This document shows positions 34,550-43,625 of a stretch of DNA of 64,000 nucleotides, one piece after another (within the stretch, counting starts at the first letter, position 1; the number at the start of each line of letters is the position of its first letter). The notes under the pieces were generated by a model that saw only the letters and a program-made list of their open reading frames with translations, was not told the DNA's origin and did not search any database. Source of the stretch: Charina bottae (Eukaryota > Chordata > Lepidosauria > Squamata > Charinaidae); contig JALMGJ010000015.1 of the NCBI GenBank assembly GCA_023362775.1, positions 7,746,001-7,810,000 of the forward strand, written 5' to 3'. The translations under genes and the position numbers were made by a program.

Positions 34550-34566
34550 GGTAGATACTGTTATTT

Positions 34567-35160
34567 ATCGTATGGCACATTCACATTGCGTTACAATAAA
34601 AAAACAGCATAATAAATATGAAACATAAAATATAAAATATAGACAGGAAAATTACAAATGTATGTCTAGGTTACAAATATAGTTTTTTGCTTCAGTTGTC
34701 ACAGCCAAGAAATCAGCAAAGTCTCCATTGTAGGCTCGGTTTTGACACTCTGTCACTATATGTTGGATAGTTTGTTTTTAGCCCCACAATCACAATTCGA
34801 TGATGTTGTTTTGCCCCATTTATAAATGGCATCTGCACATCTACCATGAGTTGTGCGAATTCGGTTCAAGGTTGTCCATATCACACGGAACTGGTCAAAT
34901 CCAGGTGGTTTTTCCAAGATGCAGCGCAAGCTCTGACATTGTGGAGGGCAGTTTCCTAGCCAATGTTGTTTCCACGTGTTGTGGATATTGAGATCATCTT
35001 CTAGAAGAGCTTTAGTGGTAGAAATGGCTGGATGTCTCGATCTCAGCCTGTTTCGCTCCAAGCAGGCTACATCATTTAGTATTGGTAGCTGGGGATTACC
35101 AATAATCTTCTGATATTCTTGAAAGGGCACTCTTTGGTCTTGCATCTGGAGGTGGTATAT
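34567..35160 (-). mobile_element. Non-LTR retrotransposon 3' end, clade uncertain
   Basis: Flanks GGTAGATAC[T/G]GTTATTT (34550-34566 and 35161-35177) form a 17-bp duplication with one mismatch. The minus strand encodes the C-terminus of a LINE ORF2 and ends in an A/T-rich tail. The length of the duplication shows insertion by target-primed reverse transcription. Confidence 0.82.
34690..35145 (-). pseudogene. LINE ORF2 C-terminal zinc-knuckle remnant
   Basis: The frame contains WTTLNRIRTTHGRCADAIYK, WGKTTSSNCDCGA and, after a one-base shift, QTIQHIVTECQNRAYNG. The C-x-C...H-x4-C arrangement is a C2HC knuckle of the kind found at the C-terminus of some I/Vingi- or related LINEs. The clade cannot be fixed without the reverse transcriptase, which is missing. 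Confidence 0.7.
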
Positions 35161-35177
35161 GGTAGATACGGTTATTT

Positions 35178-35779
35178 GGTGACATAAAGGTCTGCACGCT
35201 GAAAATTAATATATAGGGGATGTGTGTATATATACACACGTTTATGGAGACAGATATCTAAGTATCTCTATTTGTGTCCCTCATACTGTATATCTATATA
35301 ATTTTGCCTTCTCTATAAACATGTTTGTGTGTGTTTATATGCATAGAAAGATGATTTAGTGTATTACATTTGTTTTCTCTATTTCATTTAGCTGCCAAAA
35401 GTAAATGGATTATGTTGCTAAATGATGAATTATATAGAAATTGCCACATCCAGGTAGAACAATGTCCATTTCAAAAGAATTGTTGATCAGGCCAAGATTT
35501 GCTATTTTTTCTCAAACCAAATTGTGCTGACTTTGCTCAGTGCTGCCTATTTTTGGCCCGACAATATACCGCAAGAACATAACATCAGATTAGGGTCAAT
35601 TTACACTATGTCTGCTTTCAAGCTCTTATGTGAGCCAGAGGTAGGTGACTACACTGTTTTGGATGGGGAAAATTTGCTGAATAGGATAGAGGAGAAAGAG
35701 TAAGAATAAGGAGCAGAACGCAGAAAAAAGTTGTCCAAGCAGTTGCTTTTCAAAGCAAGACCAGGATTAAAACCTTGGC
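35178..35779. other. Unique-looking intergenic DNA
   Basis: AT-rich; nothing recognised. Confidence 0.4.
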
Positions 35780-35787
35780 ATTGATAG

Positions 35788-36110
35788 ATTGGTGTGGTGG
35801 CTCAGTGGTTAAGATGCCAGGCTTGTAGATCAGAAGGTTGGCGGTTCGAGACCTGAGTGCCGCGTGACGGAATGAACTCCCGCACTCGCCCCAGCTCTTG
35901 CCAACCTAGCAATTCGAAAGCATGCAAATGCAAGTAGATTAATAGGTACCACTTCGGTGGGATGGTAACAGCATTCCACAAACGTCATGCCGGCCACATG
36001 ACCGTGGAAGCGACTTCGGACAGCGCTGGCTCTTTGGCTAAGAAACGGAGATGAGCACCGCACCCTAGAGTCAGACACTGCACAAATGTGTGGGGGGAAC
36101 CTTTACCTTT
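35788..36110 (+). mobile_element. Sauria-type SINE, full length
   Basis: Head TTGGTGTGGTGGCTCAGTGG, box B GGCGGTTCGAGACC, end GGGGGGAACCTTTACCTTT. ATTGATAG flanks it at 35780-35787 and 36111-36118. Confidence 0.92.
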
Positions 36111-36179
36111 ATTGATAGGATCCAGGTATTAAGAGTCTGAAAGAGTTATAATGAATTCAACTGATACAGAAAACTGTCT

Positions 36180-36305
36180 TCCCCAATCTCGCATCCTCCA
36201 GATGTGGTAGATGATAGGTTCCAAACTTAGCACAAACTTGTGTTGGGTGTTATGGGAGTTGCAACCCAAGACTTCAAGAAGGTGCCAAATTGGGAGAAAG
36301 TAGGT
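36180..36305. mobile_element. Degraded palindromic hAT-like element
   Basis: CTTCCCCAATCTCGCATCCT and CCAGATGTGG on the left are mirrored by GGGAGTTGCAACCC and CAAATTGGGAGAAAG on the right. Similar in plan to the element at 10183. No duplication was confirmed. Confidence 0.4.
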
Positions 36306-38569
36306 AAGGTAACTTTCTAAAACTTCAAAGAAGCTTGTTCCCTAAGTCATTCTGGCAATATAGTTGTCTTCTGCTAGTTCTGAAAGAAGATGAGTCAAGT
36401 CCAGTTTTTAGATATCACTTTGTTGAATAGCAGGAAGGGACTCCCAAGACTTAAACGTTTCTCTAGAACCACTACTGAAGATCACACAGGATAGGTTCAC
36501 ACAGCATGCTAAGTCTTAATGTGGTTTATTTATGGTTTAGTAAGTATGAATTCATGCTTTGTGGCTTGCTACCATTGTTTGTGGCTTGGCACTTTGTGTG
36601 AACTCACCCAGTTGAGGTTTAGTCAGCACTGGTTAACCAAAACATACCTTAATGTGATATGCAAATTGGTCGCTCTGTCCCTAATCCCTCTGTAGAAAAG
36701 TAAAAGAGAGAACGGTTAAATATTCCTTTGAGAAATTTGCATTTTTTAAATTTAGAGATGATTTTTATTCAGTAGAGCATTTGGTCTATCAGCTCTCTTC
36801 TGCATATGATTTGTTGGCTCCTTTATTGCTTAATATATATATTTTTAAAATACAAATTTGGAGGCATGTGCTTCTATGGGTTTTTCACTGTTCTATTCAT
36901 TTTCTTTTTTCAAGTCTCCTGTTCTTGATTCAGGCTGTAAACATGAAATGGCTTTTGGACCAGATTATTAGGAGGATCATTACCTCTTTGTCTGCCATGA
37001 CTCAAAGGTCATTTTTGGTGGCCTTATCAGACTGATAACCTAGTTAGCATAAGAACAATAAAATGCAGGATCAAGTACAGATATTCCAAACCATTGAAAA
37101 AATTTTTGGTGGAGCATCTTTCCCTATATATACCTACTCAGAATTTAAAAATCATCTTCTGAAATTCTTCTAATCAGATAAGGTGAGATGGTAGCTAATA
37201 GGAAGAAAGCTCTTTCAGGGGCAGTACATTACTCCCTGGATAAGAACATTTTCAAATTGTGGACCATCTCTTTCTAATCCTTCAAGATAGGATTATCCAC
37301 TGGAGTAGGTATGATCCTTCTTTCTATGAAAAATATATGGTATATGACTTGAACTTTCTATTTCCTGTTATTGTATTATAGAGGTGTGTGATCTGAAGAC
37401 CTGATGTTGCTCACACCTTCAAAGTCCTTAGCACGGCCCCAAGAGAAATCAAATTGTAACCATTTTTTTTTAAAAAAAAATGTGATAGAAATGGAAACTG
37501 ATTACATTGGCCGGAGAGCAGTTGCATTAACGCAATTTGACTTTTAAGTAGATTTAATAGCAAATCAAATCAAACTGATTTACCCTGCATTGTATGTTTG
37601 GGAATGCTTGGCATGGCTTTAAAGCCAAGTATGACCTTCAAGCCAGAAAAAAGTTGTGCACCAGAAAAGGTTTTATTGCATCATCATCATCGTTCTTTGC
37701 AATATACAAACTAAGGTTGCTGGTGAATAATTGCCTGCCTGCTTGAATTTCAATCCTTCGTAGCATCTGGAGCATGACTTGGGGAGGTAACGCACCTTGG
37801 GTAGCAAAATGGGGCCCTAAAGTTGAGCCATCTGCCCCACTGGCACTCGTTTTACACCCTGTAATGACATCCTTGTGCTGTTCTCCTGTCTTGAGAGGGC
37901 TTCAAAGAACTCAGAGGGAGCTGTTGGCGATGTTCTCAGACTCTGGGCATTAGTTAGCATTATATTGTAGTCATGGGAACTCTGAATCACTGTTCAAGGA
38001 TTTTATCTCATGCATAATGCATCCCCAGCTATTCACTTGGATTTCCTGCATGCTAGAATATTAACAGTTTCCTCCGCTTGGGATTCATATTTGTCCTTTT
38101 CCTCCTATATTTAACAGCAATACAAGTCTCTTATTTATTAGATGGTATTGGCTTTGTGCCACCCAGATGTACTTGCTGATTCAGCCTCTTTTGGTCATTA
38201 AACATATTCAAAGCTTGCCTCTGAGACGCTTACAAAAATGTCCCCTCTCTATTAATGTTATTAATGAAGTGAAACACATTAATATGCATTTCCTGAAAGG
38301 GTGTTAGGGGAAAGAAGAAATCCCCCAAAGCAGCCCAATTAATTGTCTAGAAAGGCAATATGTAAACATCTCTGTTCAGGAGTGGGTATGGGTGTTTATT
38401 GCAAGTTTGCAGTAGACTTTACAACGCTGCATTGCATATAAGGAAGTGTTTTATTAAAAATTGGACTTTGAATTTATTCTTGTGATTGCAGCACTGGTAA
38501 ATCACTGGTTTGGCTATAGCAGTAGCTATATTCTGTTCAGACAACCCATTTATCGCAGTTGAGAGGCTA
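36306..38569. other. Long unique stretch, no transposon recognised
   Basis: This is the longest stretch in the left half without a recognisable insertion. The part at about 38060-38310 is rich in TAAT and ATGCAT motifs (see findings). No coding exon seen. Confidence 0.45.
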
Positions 38570-39010
38570 GGCTATGATTTGAGTTTCCAAATTATAACAA
38601 CTTCTTCATGGTGATCACTCGTAGCCGAGTAAGATTGTCTTCCAGGGATAAAATCTTAACATTGGATCCGTAAGTGGCTGTAAAGGCCAATTCTGGAACC
38701 GCACAACCTCCCACAATGAGGGCATAAGTTTCCAGGTGGAAGACAGTCACGATGAGGGTTTGCCTGACGTGCCTTCCTCTTATATCGTTTCTCCCTTTCA
38801 CCCTGTACTCGTGCTTCTTCAAAGTCCGTAGCGCCTTTAATAAAGGCTGACCTCCAATTGAAACGTTCATGAGTTAGGGCTTCCCAGTTCTCAATGCTGA
38901 TATTACATTTTTTAAAATTAGCTTTGAGAGTATCTTTGAATCTCTTTTGCTGTCCACCAATATTCTGTTTTCCATTCTTAAGTTGGGAGTAAAGTAGCTG
39001 CTTTGGAAGA
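38570..39010 (-). pseudogene. Non-LTR retrotransposon C-terminal remnant with zinc finger
   Basis: The minus strand reads GGQQKRFKDTLKANFKKCNI, ISIENWEALTHERFNWRSAF, and a C2H2 finger CPHCGRLCGSRIGLYSHLRI. This order is known from the C-terminus of transposon-derived reverse transcriptase proteins in fish and reptiles. A second reading frame at 38870-38592 is a partial shadow of it. The polymerase is absent and the clade is not assigned. Confidence 0.7.
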
Positions 39011-39470
39011 CAAATTACAACAGGCAAACCATGATTTAAGTTGAGGTGCCCTTCCCTTTTCAGCATTTTTAGTGGATGATTAGGGCAAAAGGGGTCATGC
39101 ATTTTTAACAAAAAATCAGGGATTTGGGGGCTTAATTCTTTTTTAAGGTGCACTAAGCACATCTTGGCTACAATCAGTCAAAATATTAACCTGATTACTG
39201 AATTAACTCATTATCTGGGTTCACAGAATACATTGAACTAACCAAACAGGTTGGGTTCACCCAAAATGTTAAGCCACAAAGAAAAAAACCTAACCAAGTT
39301 TAACACAAACTTAGTTTAGCAAGTTGTGCAAATGCACTTGTAAGATCTTGAACACATCTGGTGTGAAGCATGCTGTGTGAGTACTGCTCAAACTTGTTAG
39401 GTCTACTGTTGGAATCTGACGGAATTAAACCACTAATTTCTTCTGATTGTCTGCCAAATTTCAGGAGGGT
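39011..39470. other. No clear feature
   Basis: The frame upstream of the retroelement remnant (to 39162) carries no recognised domain. Confidence 0.4.
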
Positions 39471-39482
39471 AATCCAAAGGAT

Positions 39483-39615
39483 GGATGGATGATATTTTGG
39501 AGGTGATGGACTCAACTGTGGGGGAGCTGGGGATGGTGACAGCCGACAGGAAGCTCTGGCGTGGGCTGGTCCATGAAGTCACGAAGAGTCAGAAGCGACT
39601 GAACGAGTAAACAAC
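39483..39615 (+). mobile_element. BovB 3' end, severely 5'-truncated
   Basis: GGGGGAGCTGGGGATGGTGA, CAGGAAGCTCTGGCGTGGGC and CACGAAGAGTCAGAAGCGAC are the final part of BovB ending ACTGAACGAGTAAACAAC. The perfect 12-bp duplication AATCCAAAGGAT is at 39471-39482 and 39616-39627. Confidence 0.9.
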
Positions 39616-39627
39616 AATCCAAAGGAT

Positions 39628-40267
39628 TGTTTGTAGCTAAAAGTTCTTAGATTTGAATGTGCTACTTGGCTATTTCCTTCTTCATCTTTCCAGAACCCAG
39701 CTTCACCAGATTTTGCCTGACTATGCAGTGCAACAGATTCTGGAGAAAGGAAGATGGTGGTTTCCATGAATCATCCAAGCAGATCACATTAACCCATATT
39801 GAGCTTCTGCCTGGTGTAACTGGAGCAGGGAAGTGCATTGTTTTACATCTGCATTCAGGGCTGGCAGGCTGTTGAGCAAGGCAGAGATCTCAGGCTTTCT
39901 AAGTAAATGGAAAATTGACCATACTTTTCAGTATACTAAGTTTTTACCATCAGATCATTTTAGTCCATATTGGGTGTAATCTGCTTAAATTCCCTCTCCT
40001 TTTCGTAGCCTCCATGGCCACGCTAACAGTGCAATTGGATTTTAGTGTCAGAATTGGAGAAAACACCTCAAACTATAGGGTAAGTCTCCCAGTTTAAAAA
40101 TGAAATAAAAATAAAACCAAAGGTCTGTCTGAAACTTGGACATCCCACCATCCCAATCCATTTTATAAGTTGTGTTGTGACTCCTCCTCTTTCCATTTTA
40201 AATAGTAAACAAATCCCAATGAAACTGCAAGAAACATGCTTATTTCAGTGTGAAAGTGTGAAAACAG
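39628..40267. other. Unique-looking intergenic DNA
   Basis: Nothing recognised on either strand. Confidence 0.4.
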
Positions 40268-40590
40268 AGGCTAGTCCAATTTCATTTTTTAAATAAGATT
40301 TTTATTAAGTTTCAAGCAAAGATAAAAGCTGCAGAAAGACAAAAAATTACAAAAGAAAAAACTAAAGTGTAGAAACACGAGAGAAAATTTTTCAAAATTA
40401 CGAAAAGAGGTGACTTCTGACCTTTAACAGCAAGTATATACAAAAAATTTTCATAATCAATCCCTTACTCTATATTAAACGAAAATCACATTATTTCTAT
40501 AAATCATTCCATTGGCACATTATAAAAATCGCTAAATATAGTTGCTCCCTCCCCTTATATTAAAAGAAAAAATATATACAGATATATACA

Positions 40591-41105
40591 GGAGCGCGGT
40601 AGCTCAGCAGGTTAAACTGCTGAGCCGGTAGTCTGCCGACCACAAGGTTGGCAGTTCGAAACCGCGGGGTGGGGTGAGCTCCCGCCACTAGCTCCAGCTT
40701 CTGCCCACCCAGCAGATCGAAAGCATATGCGAGTAGATAAATGGGTACCACTTCGTGGGTCAATTTGCCGGCGTCCAGCGGAGAGTCGTCCTCCTCGAAC
40801 CGAAGAAGATCTGGGAACCCCGATAATGGCGGCGGAGAACGACGGATCCAAAATCAACAACTTCCTGGACGTCAGCAGCTGGCGCGAAGCGAGGCATCCT
40901 GGGACATGTAGTCCGATGCCTGCACCTGAAGAGCCAGTTCCCTTACCTCCTTCCCATCGCGCGTGTAAAAACATTGTAATGATTGATTTGTATAATTTGA
41001 TTGTATAATATAGATATGAATTACATGTATGTAAGCCGCCTAGAGTCCTCCAGTAGGGAGGGGATAGGCGGGGTATAAATAAGATAAATAAATAAATAAA
41101 TAAAT
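40591..41105 (+). mobile_element. Composite SINE: tRNA head, promoter-like middle, L2-type tail
   Basis: The first 165 bp are a Sauria-type head and body (GGAGCGCGGTAGCTCAGC, box B GGCAGTTCGAAACC, CACCCAGCAGATCGAAAGCA). From about 40760 it changes to unrelated CpG-rich DNA with AATGGCGGC (YY1-like, 40825-40833) and, on the minus strand, ACTACATGTCCCAGGATGC (ZNF143-like, 40912-40894). It then ends with GTAAGCCGCCTAGAGTCC and GGGATAGGCGGGGTATAAAT plus (AAAT)n, an L2/CR1-type tail shared with 11970-12120. An open frame over the middle (about 40829-41008) has no homology I recognise. Confidence 0.7.
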
Positions 41106-41504
41106 ATATCTCCTAATCAACTCCTCCCCCCAAAATGTCATTTATTTATTTCCTTCCTACTATTATTTTATACATTCCTGTCTACTATAATAAAGATCAA
41201 ACTAAAAAACATAAATTGTCTGCCATTGTACTTGATAATACAACAATTTTAATAATAATCATATTAAACCCAAAACCAGACATTTTTATTATACCTTAAT
41301 CTTAATCCAAATCGTTAAAGATAAATGAAATCAGCCAAACCCTAAAAGCAATCCATATAAATATTCTTAAACCCTTATCCCACTTCAAAATCAACCAGAG
41401 GATTTACATATCCCCACAATGTGCACAGAGCTTTTTTCTTAAAAAAATCGAACAGCCCAACTGCCCCCCTCAAAAACTCCAACTTCTCTTCAGGAGACCT
41501 CCCA

Positions 41505-41583
41505 TACATAATACCGCCCAGAGTCCCCTTTGTGGGGGGAGATGGGCGGTGGTATAAGTTGGAAAAATAAATAAAATAAATAA
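41505..41583 (+). mobile_element. Ultra-short L2 tail
   Basis: ATACCGCCCAGAGTCCCC and GGGGGGAGATGGGCGGTGGT end in AATAAATAAAATAAAT. It lies inside the L1-like element. Confidence 0.75.
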
Positions 41584-41628
41584 TAACCCCTTCTTTTCCA
41601 TGGCGTTCTGTCAGAAGATCAATTTCAC

Positions 41629-41907
41629 TTATGGCTTGCAACTCAATTTCACCCTTTTTTTCAACTCGACTATCCAATCTTCATCCAGCATTTCAACAGA
41701 AGTCCCAATCTCACTCTTAGAAGAGACATTTCTGTCGCTGTTAAATTTCTCAGTTTCATCCACGACATCCCCAACCAGATGACAGATTTTAGACCTCATA
41801 TTTTCTACAATGTCCTGAACGACTTGCATAAAAACTTGGTAGGAATCAGGAAGAATCTGTTTAAAATCTTGTTGGAAGTCAGAGAAAGTCTGCTTAAAAT
41901 CCTCCAT
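41629..41907 (-). pseudogene. Coiled-coil frame, ORF1-like, of the short L1-like element
   Basis: MEDFKQTFSDFQQDFKQILP opens a frame with regularly spaced hydrophobic residues (FKQTF..FQQDF..ILPDSYQVFMQVVQDIV), then acidic sequence. It is compatible with an ORF1p N-terminal coiled coil, but no RRM is visible. The frame ends after 92 codons and 41677-41375 continues in another frame. Confidence 0.45.
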
Positions 41908-42078
41908 GTCTCAAGCAGTAGATTACGGTGCACCCTAGGAACTTAACCAGCAAAAGTTGAAGAAATGAAAGAATTCCGAAATGTGTTTACACAAGTGAAA
42001 ATGAGATAGCAGATAGTTCCCCAGGGAAAGTAGAAGCAGAAAACTGAAAGTTCAAAACAGCCGATTCAATGTGTAGGA

Positions 42079-42142
42079 AAATTTATTTATTTATTATTTA
42101 AATTTATATCACCGCCCATCTCCCCCAAAGGGGAACTCTAAA
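42079..42142 (-). mobile_element. Ultra-short L2 tail
   Basis: ATTTATTTATTTATTATTTA then ATATCACCGCCCATCTCCCC on the plus strand is the inverse of the L2 3' end, about 64 bp long. Confidence 0.72.
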
Positions 42143-42801
42143 GAAAATGCTAATATCTTCAAGTTTAGTACAAAAATAACGAGACAATTATTTACTCTCA
42201 ATACTTGGATGGAAAACAAAGTCCAAAACTTAAAAATATTTTTTTCAAAAAAAATTGATCCCAAAAATAATGATAAGCACCAAGAGAACCCACTTCTCCT
42301 TGCTGTAGAAAGCCTCTCTTAGGGTATGCGTACTTAAAAGAAATATAAATTGGGTGATTTAGAAATGGGGTTGCCGGTCTTAGTGTCCCTTTAAGGCTAC
42401 AGCGTGGCTTGGAAAATGGTGATGTCCCAGCCTCCCAGCTAGCTCTTACCAGTTGAACGCAAACACTATTTGCAATCTTCTGGCTGCAAGCAGCCGTCTG
42501 GAGGACAGATGGGGTGATTCCAGGTGTTTTCCTTTTTCTGGAAAAACACTCCTGGGCTTCAGGAAAAACCTGCCTGAGCCCAAAAAAACTGACGTGTTGT
42601 CAGTTCTGCCTGAGCCCGCGGGCACAGCTGTTCAGTCTGCCATGTCCCCACCGGAAGTCCAGGCTAGCCATATTTCTAATTATTTCATGATCTTGTAGGT
42701 AATTTGCATTATTTTAGAAATGTTTCTCCAAAGTATCTGTGCTTGAGCAGAGATGTATTTTTGTATGTATTGATAAATACTTCTGTCTCTACTCCTTAGT
42801 G

Positions 42802-43065
42802 CAGAGCTTTCCAAACTCTGTGTCGCGACACAAAAGTGTGTTGCCTGCGGGGCCCAGATGTGTCTCGTCAAAACCCGGAAGCGCTGATGGCGCGCCATCA
42901 GCGCTTCCAGGTTTTTCCGTGGCGACACACCAACGGCGGCGCGTGAAAATCTGAAAGCTTCCAGGTTTTTGTGCGCTGCTGCAACAGCGGTGCTTCCGGG
43001 TTTTCCCACAGCGACACACCAACGGTGGTTGGTGTGTTGCCACGGGAAAACTTTGGAAAGCCCTG
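42802..43065. mobile_element. Non-autonomous hAT element, family A, best-preserved copy
   Basis: Starts CAGAGCTTTCCAAACTC and ends ACTTTGGAAAGCCCTG; perfect 8-bp duplication CCTTAGTG at 42794-42801 and 43066-43073. The interior has GTGTCGCGACACAAAAG, then repeated AACCCGGAAGC and GCGACACACCAACGG units in both orientations. 264 bp, no coding sequence. Confidence 0.92.
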
Positions 43066-43394
43066 CCTTAGTGCTTTATCAGCCAGTTAAATTGTAAGAC
43101 TAGGTTTTGGGATCAAAATGCAAAGAAAAATAAGCCTATCATTGCCTAATGTCATTGGAAGAAATAGACTTCTGGTTTACCAGTTGCTGGGGAACATGGA
43201 TGGATGTTCTATGATGGTATTCTATCTTTGGTTGAATCCCACTAATATGTTCAAAATACATCATTTTACAATCCATTCACTCACACTCTGATCATTGCTC
43301 TAGAACAGGGGTCCCCAAACTCTTTAGCTCATTGACCCCTTCATGAAGTTTCAGATTGTTCATCAACCCCCAAACATTTATTATATGAAAAATT

Positions 43395-43441
<47 letters not shown>

Positions 43442-43625
43442 TTGGATTTATCACCGCCCAACTCCCCCAAGGGGGACTCTGGGCGGTTTACAACAGAATT
43501 AAAATCATTGATATACATTTCTAATAAAAGCATACGTAATAAACCATAATTTAAAATATAACGAGTAAAATAGAATCCAAAGGCAGAGTATTCTTAAGTT
43601 ATAAAAAGGGGCCCTCAGAGCGAAT

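Larger units (their letters stand above)
40284..42660 (-). mobile_element. Short L1-like element without recognisable ORF2
   Basis: The minus strand starts GGACTTCCGGTGGGGACATG (an L1-type 5' end) and finishes AATAAAAATCTTATTTAAAAAA. The 16-bp flanks beginning AGGCTAG (40268-40283 and 42661-42676) match at 13 positions. Without its inner insertions (composite SINE and two L2 tails) the element is only about 1.7 kb. It has an ORF1-like coiled-coil frame but no endonuclease or polymerase motif, which suggests a HAL1-like, half-L1 non-autonomous element. A deleted L1 is the alternative. Confidence 0.68.

Noticed and set aside
38060..38310. Coding exon
   Set aside because: No open frame with codon bias; kept only as a weak non-coding candidate.
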